DNA of 5,370 nucleotides from Solirubrobacterales bacterium (GTDB lineage: Bacteria > Actinomycetota > Thermoleophilia > Solirubrobacterales > 70-9): the NCBI GenBank assembly GCA_030835185.1, contig JAUQWL010000035.1, positions 1 to 5,370 on the forward strand, in the 5' to 3' direction. The translations under genes were made by a program, and so were the position numbers. This document shows positions 1-5,156 of the stretch, one piece after another (positions within the stretch are counted from its first letter, which is position 1; each line of letters opens with the position of its first letter). Under the pieces are notes generated by a model, which saw only the letters and a program-made list of their open reading frames with translations, was not told the origin of the DNA and did not search any database.

Positions 1-243
1 GGCTGGACCGTGCTCGACGGTCACAAGATCCACGGCTACCCGGTCGCGACTTTCCTGCGCGGCAAGCAGATGTCGAAGTTCGATGACGGAGCGCCTTACC
101 CGGAGTTCATCGGTGACGCCGACGGTCATTACCTGCGGCGCAAGCCCGGACAGGATCTCGTCCCGGTCGCCGGCGGAACCGGCGCGATGGCTGAAGTCGG
201 CCGCACCCTTCCGCTCATCGGGAAGAACGAGGAAGGCGCCTGA
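1..243 (+). CDS. Cyclic amidohydrolase (dihydroorotase/hydantoinase-like), C-terminal end only
   Basis: The frame is open from the first base, so this is the last 80 residues of a gene starting upstream of the window. It begins GWTVLDGHKIHGYPVATFLRG, which resembles the closing beta-sandwich strand of the cyclic amidohydrolases (dihydroorotase, allantoinase, dihydropyrimidinase/hydantoinase), where a 'G..v.G.P..T.lRG' signature follows the catalytic barrel. A later G-D-A-D-G-H-Y-L-R-R segment fits the tail seen after that signature in dihydroorotase-like proteins. The metal-binding His and Lys residues and the substrate loops lie upstream, so substrate class cannot be decided. The family hydrolyses cyclic amide bonds in rings such as dihydropyrimidines and hydantoins. 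The stop lies one base before the next start, so the two genes are probably co-translated. The family call is fairly secure; the specific enzyme is not. Confidence 0.75.
   Translation, partial: GWTVLDGHKIHGYPVATFLRGKQMSKFDDGAPYPEFIGDADGHYLRRKPGQDLVPVAGGTGAMAEVGRTLPLIGKNEEGA
229..236 (+). promoter_or_regulatory. Ribosome binding site for the isochorismatase-like gene
   Basis: GAGGAAGG lies 8 nt before the ATG at 245, inside the end of the upstream coding region. It fixes the start at 245 rather than at upstream in-frame codons such as the ATG at 83, which would need a long overlap with the preceding gene. Confidence 0.7.
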
Positions 244-244
244 G

Positions 245-1003
245 ATGAGCAACGTCTGGGACGACGTACTCCCGGAAGAGGACCGGCTCGTATTCGAGCA
301 GGCGGGCTGGGGCAAGGAGGTCGGCTTCGGCGAGAAGCCGGTCCTCCTCGTGGTCGACGTGATCTACAACTTCATCGGCGACAAACCGGAACCGATCCTC
401 GAGTCGATCAAGCGGTGGCGCTACAGCTGCGGCGAGCGCGGCTGGAAGGGCGTCGAGTACCTCGAGAAGCTGATCGCCGCCGCACGCGAGAAGGAGGTTC
501 CGATCGTCTACACCGGCATGGACCGTCGCCCCGACGGGTTCGACCAGGGCGCCTGGAACTGGAAGAGCCACCGGTCCGGAGAGGCCTCGGACGTGAAGGG
601 CTCGCTCGGCAATGACATAGTCGAAGAGATCAAGCCCGAGCCGCAGGACATCTACTTCGTCAAGGACAAGCCGAGCGCTTTCCACGGGACCCACCTGCTC
701 GACTACCTGATCTACCTCGGCGCCGACACGATCATCACCACCGGCACCACGACCAGCGGCTGCGTCCGGGCGAGCGCCGTGGATGCCGCTCAGTACAACT
801 ACCGCTCGGTGATCCCCGAAGAATGTGTCTGGGACCGCTCGATGATCTCCCACAAAGTGAACCTGCTTGACATCCAGATGAAGTACGGCGACGTGAAGAC
901 GACCGACCAGGTCATCGATTACATCGAGTCGCTGCCGCAGCGTCCCTGCGGACCGAACACTCCGACCGGAGTGGCAAACACCGACCAGGAGGTGCCGAAG
1001 TGA
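245..1003 (+). CDS. Isochorismatase-family amidohydrolase (N-carbamoylsarcosine amidase-like)
   Basis: A 252-residue cysteine hydrolase of the isochorismatase fold. The expected triad is visible: Asp38 in LLVVDVIYNF, Lys142 in KDKPSAFHGT, and nucleophile Cys173 in TGTTTSGCVRAS, the strand-turn motif of the family. Length and an extended N-terminal region with an RWRYSCGERGW stretch (about 57-67) resemble the N-carbamoylsarcosine amidase branch more than the short nicotinamidases. Relatives hydrolyse linear amide or carbamoyl groups (N-carbamoylsarcosine, maleamate, ureidoacrylate), releasing ammonia and often CO2. No signal peptide is seen, so it is probably cytoplasmic. Sitting directly after a cyclic amidohydrolase (1-nt gap), it is well placed to hydrolyse the linear carbamoyl or amide product of ring opening; that role is inferred. 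It overlaps the next gene by 4 nt. Substrate is undetermined; N-carbamoylsarcosine or maleamate activity should not be assumed. Confidence 0.9.
   Translation: MSNVWDDVLPEEDRLVFEQAGWGKEVGFGEKPVLLVVDVIYNFIGDKPEPILESIKRWRYSCGERGWKGVEYLEKLIAAAREKEVPIVYTGMDRRPDGFDQGAWNWKSHRSGEASDVKGSLGNDIVEEIKPEPQDIYFVKDKPSAFHGTHLLDYLIYLGADTIITTGTTTSGCVRASAVDAAQYNYRSVIPEECVWDRSMISHKVNLLDIQMKYGDVKTTDQVIDYIESLPQRPCGPNTPTGVANTDQEVPK
987..994 (+). promoter_or_regulatory. Strong Shine-Dalgarno for the AA_synth-family gene
   Basis: AGGAGGTG is a near-perfect anti-16S match, 5 nt before a GTG start at 1000. It lies within the last codons of the isochorismatase-like gene and supports the GTG start, which overlaps the upstream TGA as GTGA. 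Confidence 0.8.
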
Positions 1004-1566
1004 GCCTCGAACTCGATATCCGCAAGATCGTCACCGTGGTCGAGCAGATCGACTCCGAGGGGGGCCGCTCCGACGGCGACCCCTTGAAGAAGGCCGCCGT
1101 GGCCGTGGTCTTCACCAACCCGTACGCCGGCAAAGGCTTCACCGAGGACCTCAGTGCCCTGACCGACGCCAGCGCCGAACTCGGCAAGCTGATCGGAGAG
1201 CGCTGCAACGACGCGCTCGACGGGCATGTCCAGAGCCACGGCAAGGCCGTGATGGTCGGCATGGCCGGTGAGCAGGAGCACGGCAACGCCGCCAAAACGA
1301 CCACTTTCGGCAACCCGTTCCGCGAAGGATTCGGCGGCGGCAAGGCCTGGTTGCCTTCGACCACCAAGCGCTGTGCGACCGGAGCCCAGATCGATGTGCC
1401 CCTCTGCTACAAGGACGAAATCTGGGTCCGTTCCCACTACGACACAGTCACCGTCGCGATTTCCGACGCGCCGGCACCCGACGAGATCGTGCTGATCGGT
1501 GCGGTCGCCTCGCGCGGACGGTTGAACGCGCGAGTCGGCGGCAAGACCGTGGATGAGGTGGAATGA
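1000..1566 (+). CDS. AA_synth (DUF1185) family protein, function unknown
   Basis: 188 residues, GTG start overlapping the upstream stop by 4 nt. The order of motifs matches, from memory, the 'amino acid synthesis' family (Pfam AA_synth, formerly DUF1185): RKIVTVVEQIDSEGGR near the start (8-23), NPYAGK (40-45), EDLSALTD, HGKAVMVGMAGEQEHGNA (80-97), GGGKAWLPSTTKR (112-124), QIDVPLCYKDE (130-140), RSHYDTV and PDEIVLIGAVASRGR. The full family length is present with no truncation. The family name is historical and, to my knowledge, no reaction is established. Conserved-looking polar residues that could form an active site include Glu91, Glu93, His94, Lys115, Ser120, Lys123, Asp132, Lys138 and His146. 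No signal peptide or membrane segment is present. Its position between two amidohydrolases suggests it works on an intermediate of the same pathway. Family assignment is good; function is open. Confidence 0.85.
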   Translation: MSLELDIRKIVTVVEQIDSEGGRSDGDPLKKAAVAVVFTNPYAGKGFTEDLSALTDASAELGKLIGERCNDALDGHVQSHGKAVMVGMAGEQEHGNAAKTTTFGNPFREGFGGGKAWLPSTTKRCATGAQIDVPLCYKDEIWVRSHYDTVTVAISDAPAPDEIVLIGAVASRGRLNARVGGKTVDEVE

Positions 1567-2717
1567 CGGGTAGCCTCGAGATCCGGAACCTCTCCGGCAT
1601 GGTGACCGGTCGCCTCGGCGATCCGGTTGCCGAACCCGAGGTGATCCGTGTCGAGGATGGCCTGATAGCGGGGTTCGAGCCGGGCCCCGAGCCCGATGCC
1701 GTGCTCGACGCCGGCGGGGCGGTGGTCATGCCCGGCCTGATCGACTCTCACGCGCACATCGTCTTCGGCGACTGGACGCCGCGCCAGAATACGCTCGGCT
1801 GGATCGAGTCCTCGCTCCACGGAGGGGTGACGATGATGATGTCGGCCTCCGAGGTTCACCTGCCCGGCCGTCCGCGCGACCGCGAAGGCGTGAAGGCGCT
1901 TGCGGTCACCGCCCAGCGCGCCTTCGACAGCTACCGCCCGGGCGGGGTAAAGGTGCTCGCCGGCTCGGTGATCATCGAACCCACGCTCGAGCCCGAAGAC
2001 TTCGCCGACCTCAAGGAAAAGGGCGTCTGGCTCGCCAAAGTCGGCTTCGGTGACTTCAATCCGCAGGCGGACGCCGCGCCGTTGGTGCGGGCCGCCCAGG
2101 AGAACGGCTTCGTGGTGATGAACCACACCGGCGGTGCCTCGATCCCGGACTCCTCACCGGTGACGATCGAGGACGTGCTCGCTCTCCGCTGCGACATCAT
2201 CGGCCACGCCAACGGTGGCACCACGGCGCTGCCCGACAGTGCTCTCCTCCGGCTTTTCGAAGCGCCCGGCGCGATCCAGCTGGTCCAGGCCGGCAACCTG
2301 CGTTCGTCGACCGAGATCATCGAGCGCGCTTACGACGCTGACGCGCTCGACCGGATCGTCCTGGCCACGGACACCCCCACCGGCACGGGAGTGATGCCGC
2401 TCGGGATGATCAAGACGGTCTGCGAGATTTCTTCCCTCTGCGGGCTGGCGGCGCCCAAGGCGATCGCCCTCGCCTCCGGCAACAACGGCGCCGTGCTCGG
2501 ACGGCCCGAGGGCGTGTTGGAGCCGGGCCGCCCGGCAGACCTGTTTTGCGCCTTCGCACCGCTCGGCTCCTCCTGTGACGGACCGCTGGCGGCGATCGAG
2601 TTCGGGGACATCCCCGGCATCGCCGCCGTGGTCGTCGACGGCGAAGTCAAGGCGATGCGTTCGCGCAACACTCCGGCCCCGGACGGGGCATGTCAATTGA
2701 CCGAAAAGGCAAGGTGA
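1563..2717 (+). CDS. Enamidase-like metal-dependent amidohydrolase
   Basis: A 384-residue amidohydrolase-superfamily enzyme whose ATG overlaps the upstream stop (ATGA), with GAGGTG just before it. An N-terminal beta-sandwich strand leads to PGLIDSHAHI (His63, His65, metal pair), then GVWLAKVGFGDF with Lys159 as candidate bridging ligand, NHTGGASIP (His188), IGHANGGTTAL (His215), and LATDTPTGTGVMPLG (Asp270, catalytic acid/base position). The C-terminus has EPGRPADLF, FGDIPGIAAVVVDGE and KAMRSRNTP. The TGG-SIP, H-NGG-TA, D-P-GTG-PLG and GDIPGI-V--DGE segments resemble, from memory, Eubacterium barkeri enamidase, which opens 6-oxo-1,4,5,6-tetrahydronicotinate to 2-formylglutarate and ammonia. 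This implies hydrolysis of a cyclic enamide or lactam. No nicotinate hydroxylase or reductase genes are visible here, so the true substrate may be a different heterocycle. Probably cytoplasmic. Superfamily is certain, enamidase subgroup likely, EC activity unproven. Confidence 0.88.
   Translation: MTGSLEIRNLSGMVTGRLGDPVAEPEVIRVEDGLIAGFEPGPEPDAVLDAGGAVVMPGLIDSHAHIVFGDWTPRQNTLGWIESSLHGGVTMMMSASEVHLPGRPRDREGVKALAVTAQRAFDSYRPGGVKVLAGSVIIEPTLEPEDFADLKEKGVWLAKVGFGDFNPQADAAPLVRAAQENGFVVMNHTGGASIPDSSPVTIEDVLALRCDIIGHANGGTTALPDSALLRLFEAPGAIQLVQAGNLRSSTEIIERAYDADALDRIVLATDTPTGTGVMPLGMIKTVCEISSLCGLAAPKAIALASGNNGAVLGRPEGVLEPGRPADLFCAFAPLGSSCDGPLAAIEFGDIPGIAAVVVDGEVKAMRSRNTPAPDGACQLTEKAR
2711..2716 (+). 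promoter_or_regulatory. Ribosome binding site for the DUF1989 gene
   Basis: AAGGTG, overlapping the stop of the enamidase-like gene, lies 7 nt before the ATG at 2724. It suggests re-initiation or coupled translation across the 6-nt gap. Confidence 0.6.
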
Positions 2718-2723
2718 TCTCTC

Positions 2724-3323
2724 ATGACTGAGTTGATCGAAGAAGTGATAGTGCCGGCCCGCGAAGCCCGGACCATCGAGGTGAAGAAGGGCCAGATCCT
2801 GGAGATCGTGGATCTCGAAGGCCAACAGGTCGGCGATGTCGCCGTCTGGATGGCGGCGGACCCGAACGAGTACCTCTCGCCTTCCCACACGGTGTCGAGC
2901 CTTTCGAAGCTGGTGCCCGAGGTCGGCGACCCGGTCCTCTCCAATCACCGCACCCCGTTGCTGAAGATCCTTCGTGACGACGTCGGCCGCCACGACCTGG
3001 TCGTCCCGTGCTGCGACCCTGAGCGTTACGCGATCGACTACGGCGAACCCGACCATGGCTCCTGTCTCGCTTCGCTCGAGAAGGCGCTGGTGGACGAAGG
3101 TCTCGATCTCCCCTTGCGCGGCGAGATGTGCTGGAACGTCTTCATGAACAACGTCGTCGAAGACGGAAAGATCGTCACCTATGAACCGCCCCATGCGGCC
3201 GGGTCGCTGATCGCGATGGAGGCCCAGGAGGACCTGGTGGTTGCCCTCTCGGCCTGCCCCCAGGACATCTCCGCCGTAAACGCCTACAACCCGACGCCGA
3301 TGGCACTCCGGGTCAGCGCGTAG
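2724..3323 (+). CDS. DUF1989 family (urea carboxylase-associated/carboxyguanidine deiminase-like) protein
   Basis: A complete 199-residue DUF1989 protein. It has an N-terminal 'VPAREARTIEVKKGQ' and 'DLEGQQVGDVAVW' pattern (10-42), a SPSHTVSSLSKLVPEVGDPVLSN region (52-74), CCDPERY (96-102), HGSC (111-114), WNVFMNN (137-143) and ALSACPQDISAVNAYNPTP (174-192). Three conserved-looking cysteines (Cys97, Cys114, Cys178) are candidates for a zinc site. Family members lie beside urea carboxylase, and the CgdA/CgdB subunits of carboxyguanidine deiminase, in bacterial guanidine degradation, belong to this family. A deiminase or amidine/amide hydrolase role is therefore plausible. CgdAB is a two-subunit enzyme, whereas only one DUF1989 gene is visible here, and no urea carboxylase or allophanate hydrolase gene is present. 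That argues for a different substrate, perhaps a nitrogenous intermediate of the same heterocycle pathway. Family call is strong; reaction is inference. Confidence 0.9.
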   Translation: MTELIEEVIVPAREARTIEVKKGQILEIVDLEGQQVGDVAVWMAADPNEYLSPSHTVSSLSKLVPEVGDPVLSNHRTPLLKILRDDVGRHDLVVPCCDPERYAIDYGEPDHGSCLASLEKALVDEGLDLPLRGEMCWNVFMNNVVEDGKIVTYEPPHAAGSLIAMEAQEDLVVALSACPQDISAVNAYNPTPMALRVSA

Positions 3324-3325
3324 TA

Positions 3326-4012
3326 ATGAGTGGGCCGGCCCTGACATCCCAGGTGACACGGCCCGTCGAGGTCGCAGAGGCGGCGAGGATAATCGCCGGC
3401 GCCGGGCTGGTCGAGGCCTTCGGCCACGTTTCGGCCCGGACCCCCGACGGTTTCATGATCACCGCGACCCGGCCGCTCGGTGGCGCAGGCGAGGGTGACG
3501 TATTCCGACTCGACGCGGATGGCCGGCCGCCAGGTGGGGCCGAGCGGCCCGCCGACCTGCCGCTCGAAGCACCCATGCATGCGGCGATCTACGCCGCCCG
3601 TCCGGACGTGAGCGCGATCTGCCGGACCCACTCCGGGGCGGCCGTCCGGGCCGGAGCCCGCGGCGTCGTTCCGCCGCTGCTCCACGGGCTCGCCGGACTC
3701 GCCGGTCAGATTGCTCTTTGCCCGAGGACCGACCTGGTCATCGATCTCGACGCCGGCCGCGAGGTAGCGGCCGATCTCGGAGGCGCCGACTGCCTCCTGA
3801 TCCGGGCGAACGGGGCCGTGGCCACCGGCGGCTCCCTGGCGGAGGCGGTCGTCAGGGCCCGCTACCTCGAGGAGCGCTGTCTGGTCGGTGAAGGAGCCGG
3901 TCCGGGGGGCGGTCTCGATCCGGCCGAGCTTTCGCTCCGGTCGAGGTGGTTCGAAAAGGAGAGCGCCCGGGCCTGGACATGGATGCGGTGGAGGTATGCC
4001 GGAGATTCCTGA
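3326..4012 (+). CDS. Class II aldolase/adducin-family protein with divergent metal site
   Basis: 228 residues. The ATG lies 2 nt after the upstream stop (TAGTAATG) with no clear Shine-Dalgarno, so it is probably translated by coupling. Family landmarks: EAFGHVSARTPDGFMIT (30-46), LPLEAPMHAAIYAARPDVSAICRTHSG (78-104), LLHGLAG (118-124), and LLIRANGAVATGGSLAEAVVRARYLEE (157-183). In typical members (fuculose-phosphate aldolase, ribulose-phosphate epimerase) zinc is held by an HxH pair plus a later His, with a catalytic acid. Here the HxH is R100-T-H102, and the usual R-G-H-G-A is R-A-N162-G-A; His102, His120 and Glu81 remain. Similar patterns occur, as I recall, in decarboxylase-like members of the superfamily, so decarboxylation or retro-aldol cleavage of a hydroxy or oxo acid is plausible. 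It ends the tightly packed enzyme block. The C-terminus (WFEKESARAWTWMRWRYAG) is Trp/Arg-rich. Fold is confident, reaction unknown. Confidence 0.85.
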   Translation: MSGPALTSQVTRPVEVAEAARIIAGAGLVEAFGHVSARTPDGFMITATRPLGGAGEGDVFRLDADGRPPGGAERPADLPLEAPMHAAIYAARPDVSAICRTHSGAAVRAGARGVVPPLLHGLAGLAGQIALCPRTDLVIDLDAGREVAADLGGADCLLIRANGAVATGGSLAEAVVRARYLEERCLVGEGAGPGGGLDPAELSLRSRWFEKESARAWTWMRWRYAGDS

Positions 4013-4068
4013 TTTACCGCAGTAACGAAGAAGTGACCTGTTTCGTACCAGAGAAGAGAGAGGATTCA
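4013..4068 (+). other. Intergenic gap before the transporter genes
   Basis: This 56-nt stretch is the longest non-coding interval in the window. It is less GC-rich than the genes around it and ends in a purine-rich ribosome binding site. I see no convincing -35/-10 pair, operator palindrome or hairpin, so whether transporter transcription starts here or reads through from the enzyme genes cannot be decided from the sequence. Confidence 0.6.
4056..4064 (+). promoter_or_regulatory. Ribosome binding site for the substrate-binding protein
   Basis: GAGAGAGGA lies 4 nt before the ATG at 4069. It supports this start over the in-frame ATG at 3946, which would add 41 residues ahead of a clear lipoprotein signal peptide. 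Confidence 0.7.
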
Positions 4069-5127
4069 ATGAGTTACACAGATGGAAAGTTCAGTTGGAA
4101 GCGACTGCTGCTCATGCTGGCCGCAGTCATGGCGCTCGGGGTCGGCGTTGCCGCCTGCGGCGGGGACGACGACAGCTCGTCCGGGGATTCCGGAAGCACG
4201 ACGACTGCCGAAGCCACGGATGCGACCCTGGTCCTTGACTTCATCCCCAACGCGGTCCACGCCGGCATCTACCGTGCACAGGCTGCCGGTTACTACGAGG
4301 ACAACGGCATCAACCTCGAGATCATCCAGCCGACCTCGACGGCGGACACACTGCGCCTGATCGACGCCGGCAAGGCCGACATCGGTATCGCCGACGGCAT
4401 CGACATGGCCGGTCAGATCGACCAGGGCCGTGGAGCCAAAGGCGTCATGGCGCTGCTGCAGCGTCCGCCCGGGGGTCTGATCACGCTCGAAGAAGAAGGC
4501 ATTGAAAGCCCCGCCGGACTCGAAGGCAAGACTGTCGGCGTCACCGGAGTTCCTTCGGACAACGCCATCCTCGATACGATCATGGCCGACGACGGTTCCA
4601 ATTCGGACAGCGTCGACGTCGTGACGATCGGTTTCAACGGCGTCCAGGCGCTCGAAGCCGGCAAGGTCTCGGCCTTTACCGGATTCATCCCGGCCGACGG
4701 CGTTCAGGTGGACGAAGACGGCTTCCCGACCAAGTCCTTCGCACTCGACGAGTTCGGTGGACCTGCCTACCCGGGACTGGTCGCGTTCTCGACCGAGGAC
4801 AAGATTGCATCGGACCCGGAACTGATGAAGGGCTTCGTCGAAGCGACCACCAAGGGTTACCAGGATGCGCTGGCCGACCCGGCACAGGCCGTCGACGATC
4901 TGATCAGCGAGACCCAGGGCGTGGACAAGAAGCTCGCCACGGCGCAGCTCGATGCCTACATCCCGCTGATGGGCGAGTCGGACACCTACGGTCAGTTCAG
5001 CAACCAGGCTCTTGAAGAGCTCTCCTCGTTCCTGGTCGACAACGACCTGGCCAAGGCACCGATCGCACCGGATCGTTACGCGACCAACGAGTTCACCGGA
5101 GGCGAAGAGCTCTCCGCGGGGCAATAG
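4069..5127 (+). CDS. ABC transporter substrate-binding lipoprotein, NMT1/THI5-like
   Basis: 352 residues, a complete extracytoplasmic binding protein. The lipoprotein signal has basic residues (Lys7, Lys11, Arg12), a hydrophobic core (13-27) and lipobox V-A-A-C with Cys30 as the lipidated residue. A flexible linker rich in Asp, Ser, Gly and Thr (31-50) follows. The mature domain opens with LVLDFIPNAVHAGIYRAQAAGYYEDNGI (54-81), the hallmark of the NMT1/THI5 (ThiY/SsuA-related) family. Next come LIDAGKADIGIAD (97-109), RPPGGLITLEEEGI (132-145) and LEGKTVGVTGVPSDN (151-165), the hinge and ligand-binding segments. Family members bind thiamine pyrimidine precursors, riboflavin, pyrimidines, sulfonates or nitrate. 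Proximity to cyclic amidohydrolases favours a nitrogen heterocycle as ligand. The ATPase gene follows after 29 nt; the permease is presumably beyond the window. Family and localisation are confident; the ligand is unknown. Confidence 0.93.
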   Translation: MSYTDGKFSWKRLLLMLAAVMALGVGVAACGGDDDSSSGDSGSTTTAEATDATLVLDFIPNAVHAGIYRAQAAGYYEDNGINLEIIQPTSTADTLRLIDAGKADIGIADGIDMAGQIDQGRGAKGVMALLQRPPGGLITLEEEGIESPAGLEGKTVGVTGVPSDNAILDTIMADDGSNSDSVDVVTIGFNGVQALEAGKVSAFTGFIPADGVQVDEDGFPTKSFALDEFGGPAYPGLVAFSTEDKIASDPELMKGFVEATTKGYQDALADPAQAVDDLISETQGVDKKLATAQLDAYIPLMGESDTYGQFSNQALEELSSFLVDNDLAKAPIAPDRYATNEFTGGEELSAGQ

Positions 5128-5141
5128 CTCCGGTTTGACCT

Positions 5142-5150
5142 GAAAGGAAA
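5142..5150 (+). promoter_or_regulatory. Ribosome binding site for the ATPase TTG start
   Basis: GAAAGGAAA lies 6 nt before a TTG at 5157, with the AGG core about 8-9 nt away. No in-frame ATG or GTG precedes the conserved ATPase sequence at a better position, so this site decides the unusual start. Confidence 0.65.
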
Positions 5151-5156
5151 GTCGTT

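Noticed and set aside
83..244. N-terminal extension of the isochorismatase-like gene from an ATG at 83
   Set aside because: The extra 54 residues overlap the upstream amidohydrolase in another frame, look unrelated to the family, and are made unnecessary by a good ribosome binding site before the ATG at 245.
1437..2126. Minus-strand open frame of 229 codons
   Set aside because: It is antisense to the AA_synth and enamidase-like genes and has low-complexity His/Arg/Gly-rich composition, a third-position mirror artefact.
2154..3359. Long open frame (401 codons) on the minus strand
   Set aside because: It runs antisense to the enamidase-like and DUF1989 genes, and its translation is rich in Arg, His, Asp and Val with no family motifs. 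It is the expected mirror of GC-rich coding DNA.
3946..4068. N-terminal extension of the binding protein from an ATG at 3946
   Set aside because: It would place 41 polar residues before a lipoprotein signal peptide and overlap the aldolase gene. The site at 4056-4064 supports the start at 4069.
5014..5115. Direct repeat gaagagctctcc at 5014-5025 and 5104-5115, containing the palindrome gagctc
   Set aside because: Both copies encode Glu-Glu-Leu-Ser in frame within the binding protein, so shared codons explain the match. No further copies or spacing pattern was seen.
5116..5156. Possible terminator or attenuator between the binding-protein and ATPase genes
   Set aside because: No stable GC-rich hairpin followed by a T-run was found, only a short TTTT next to the TTG start.
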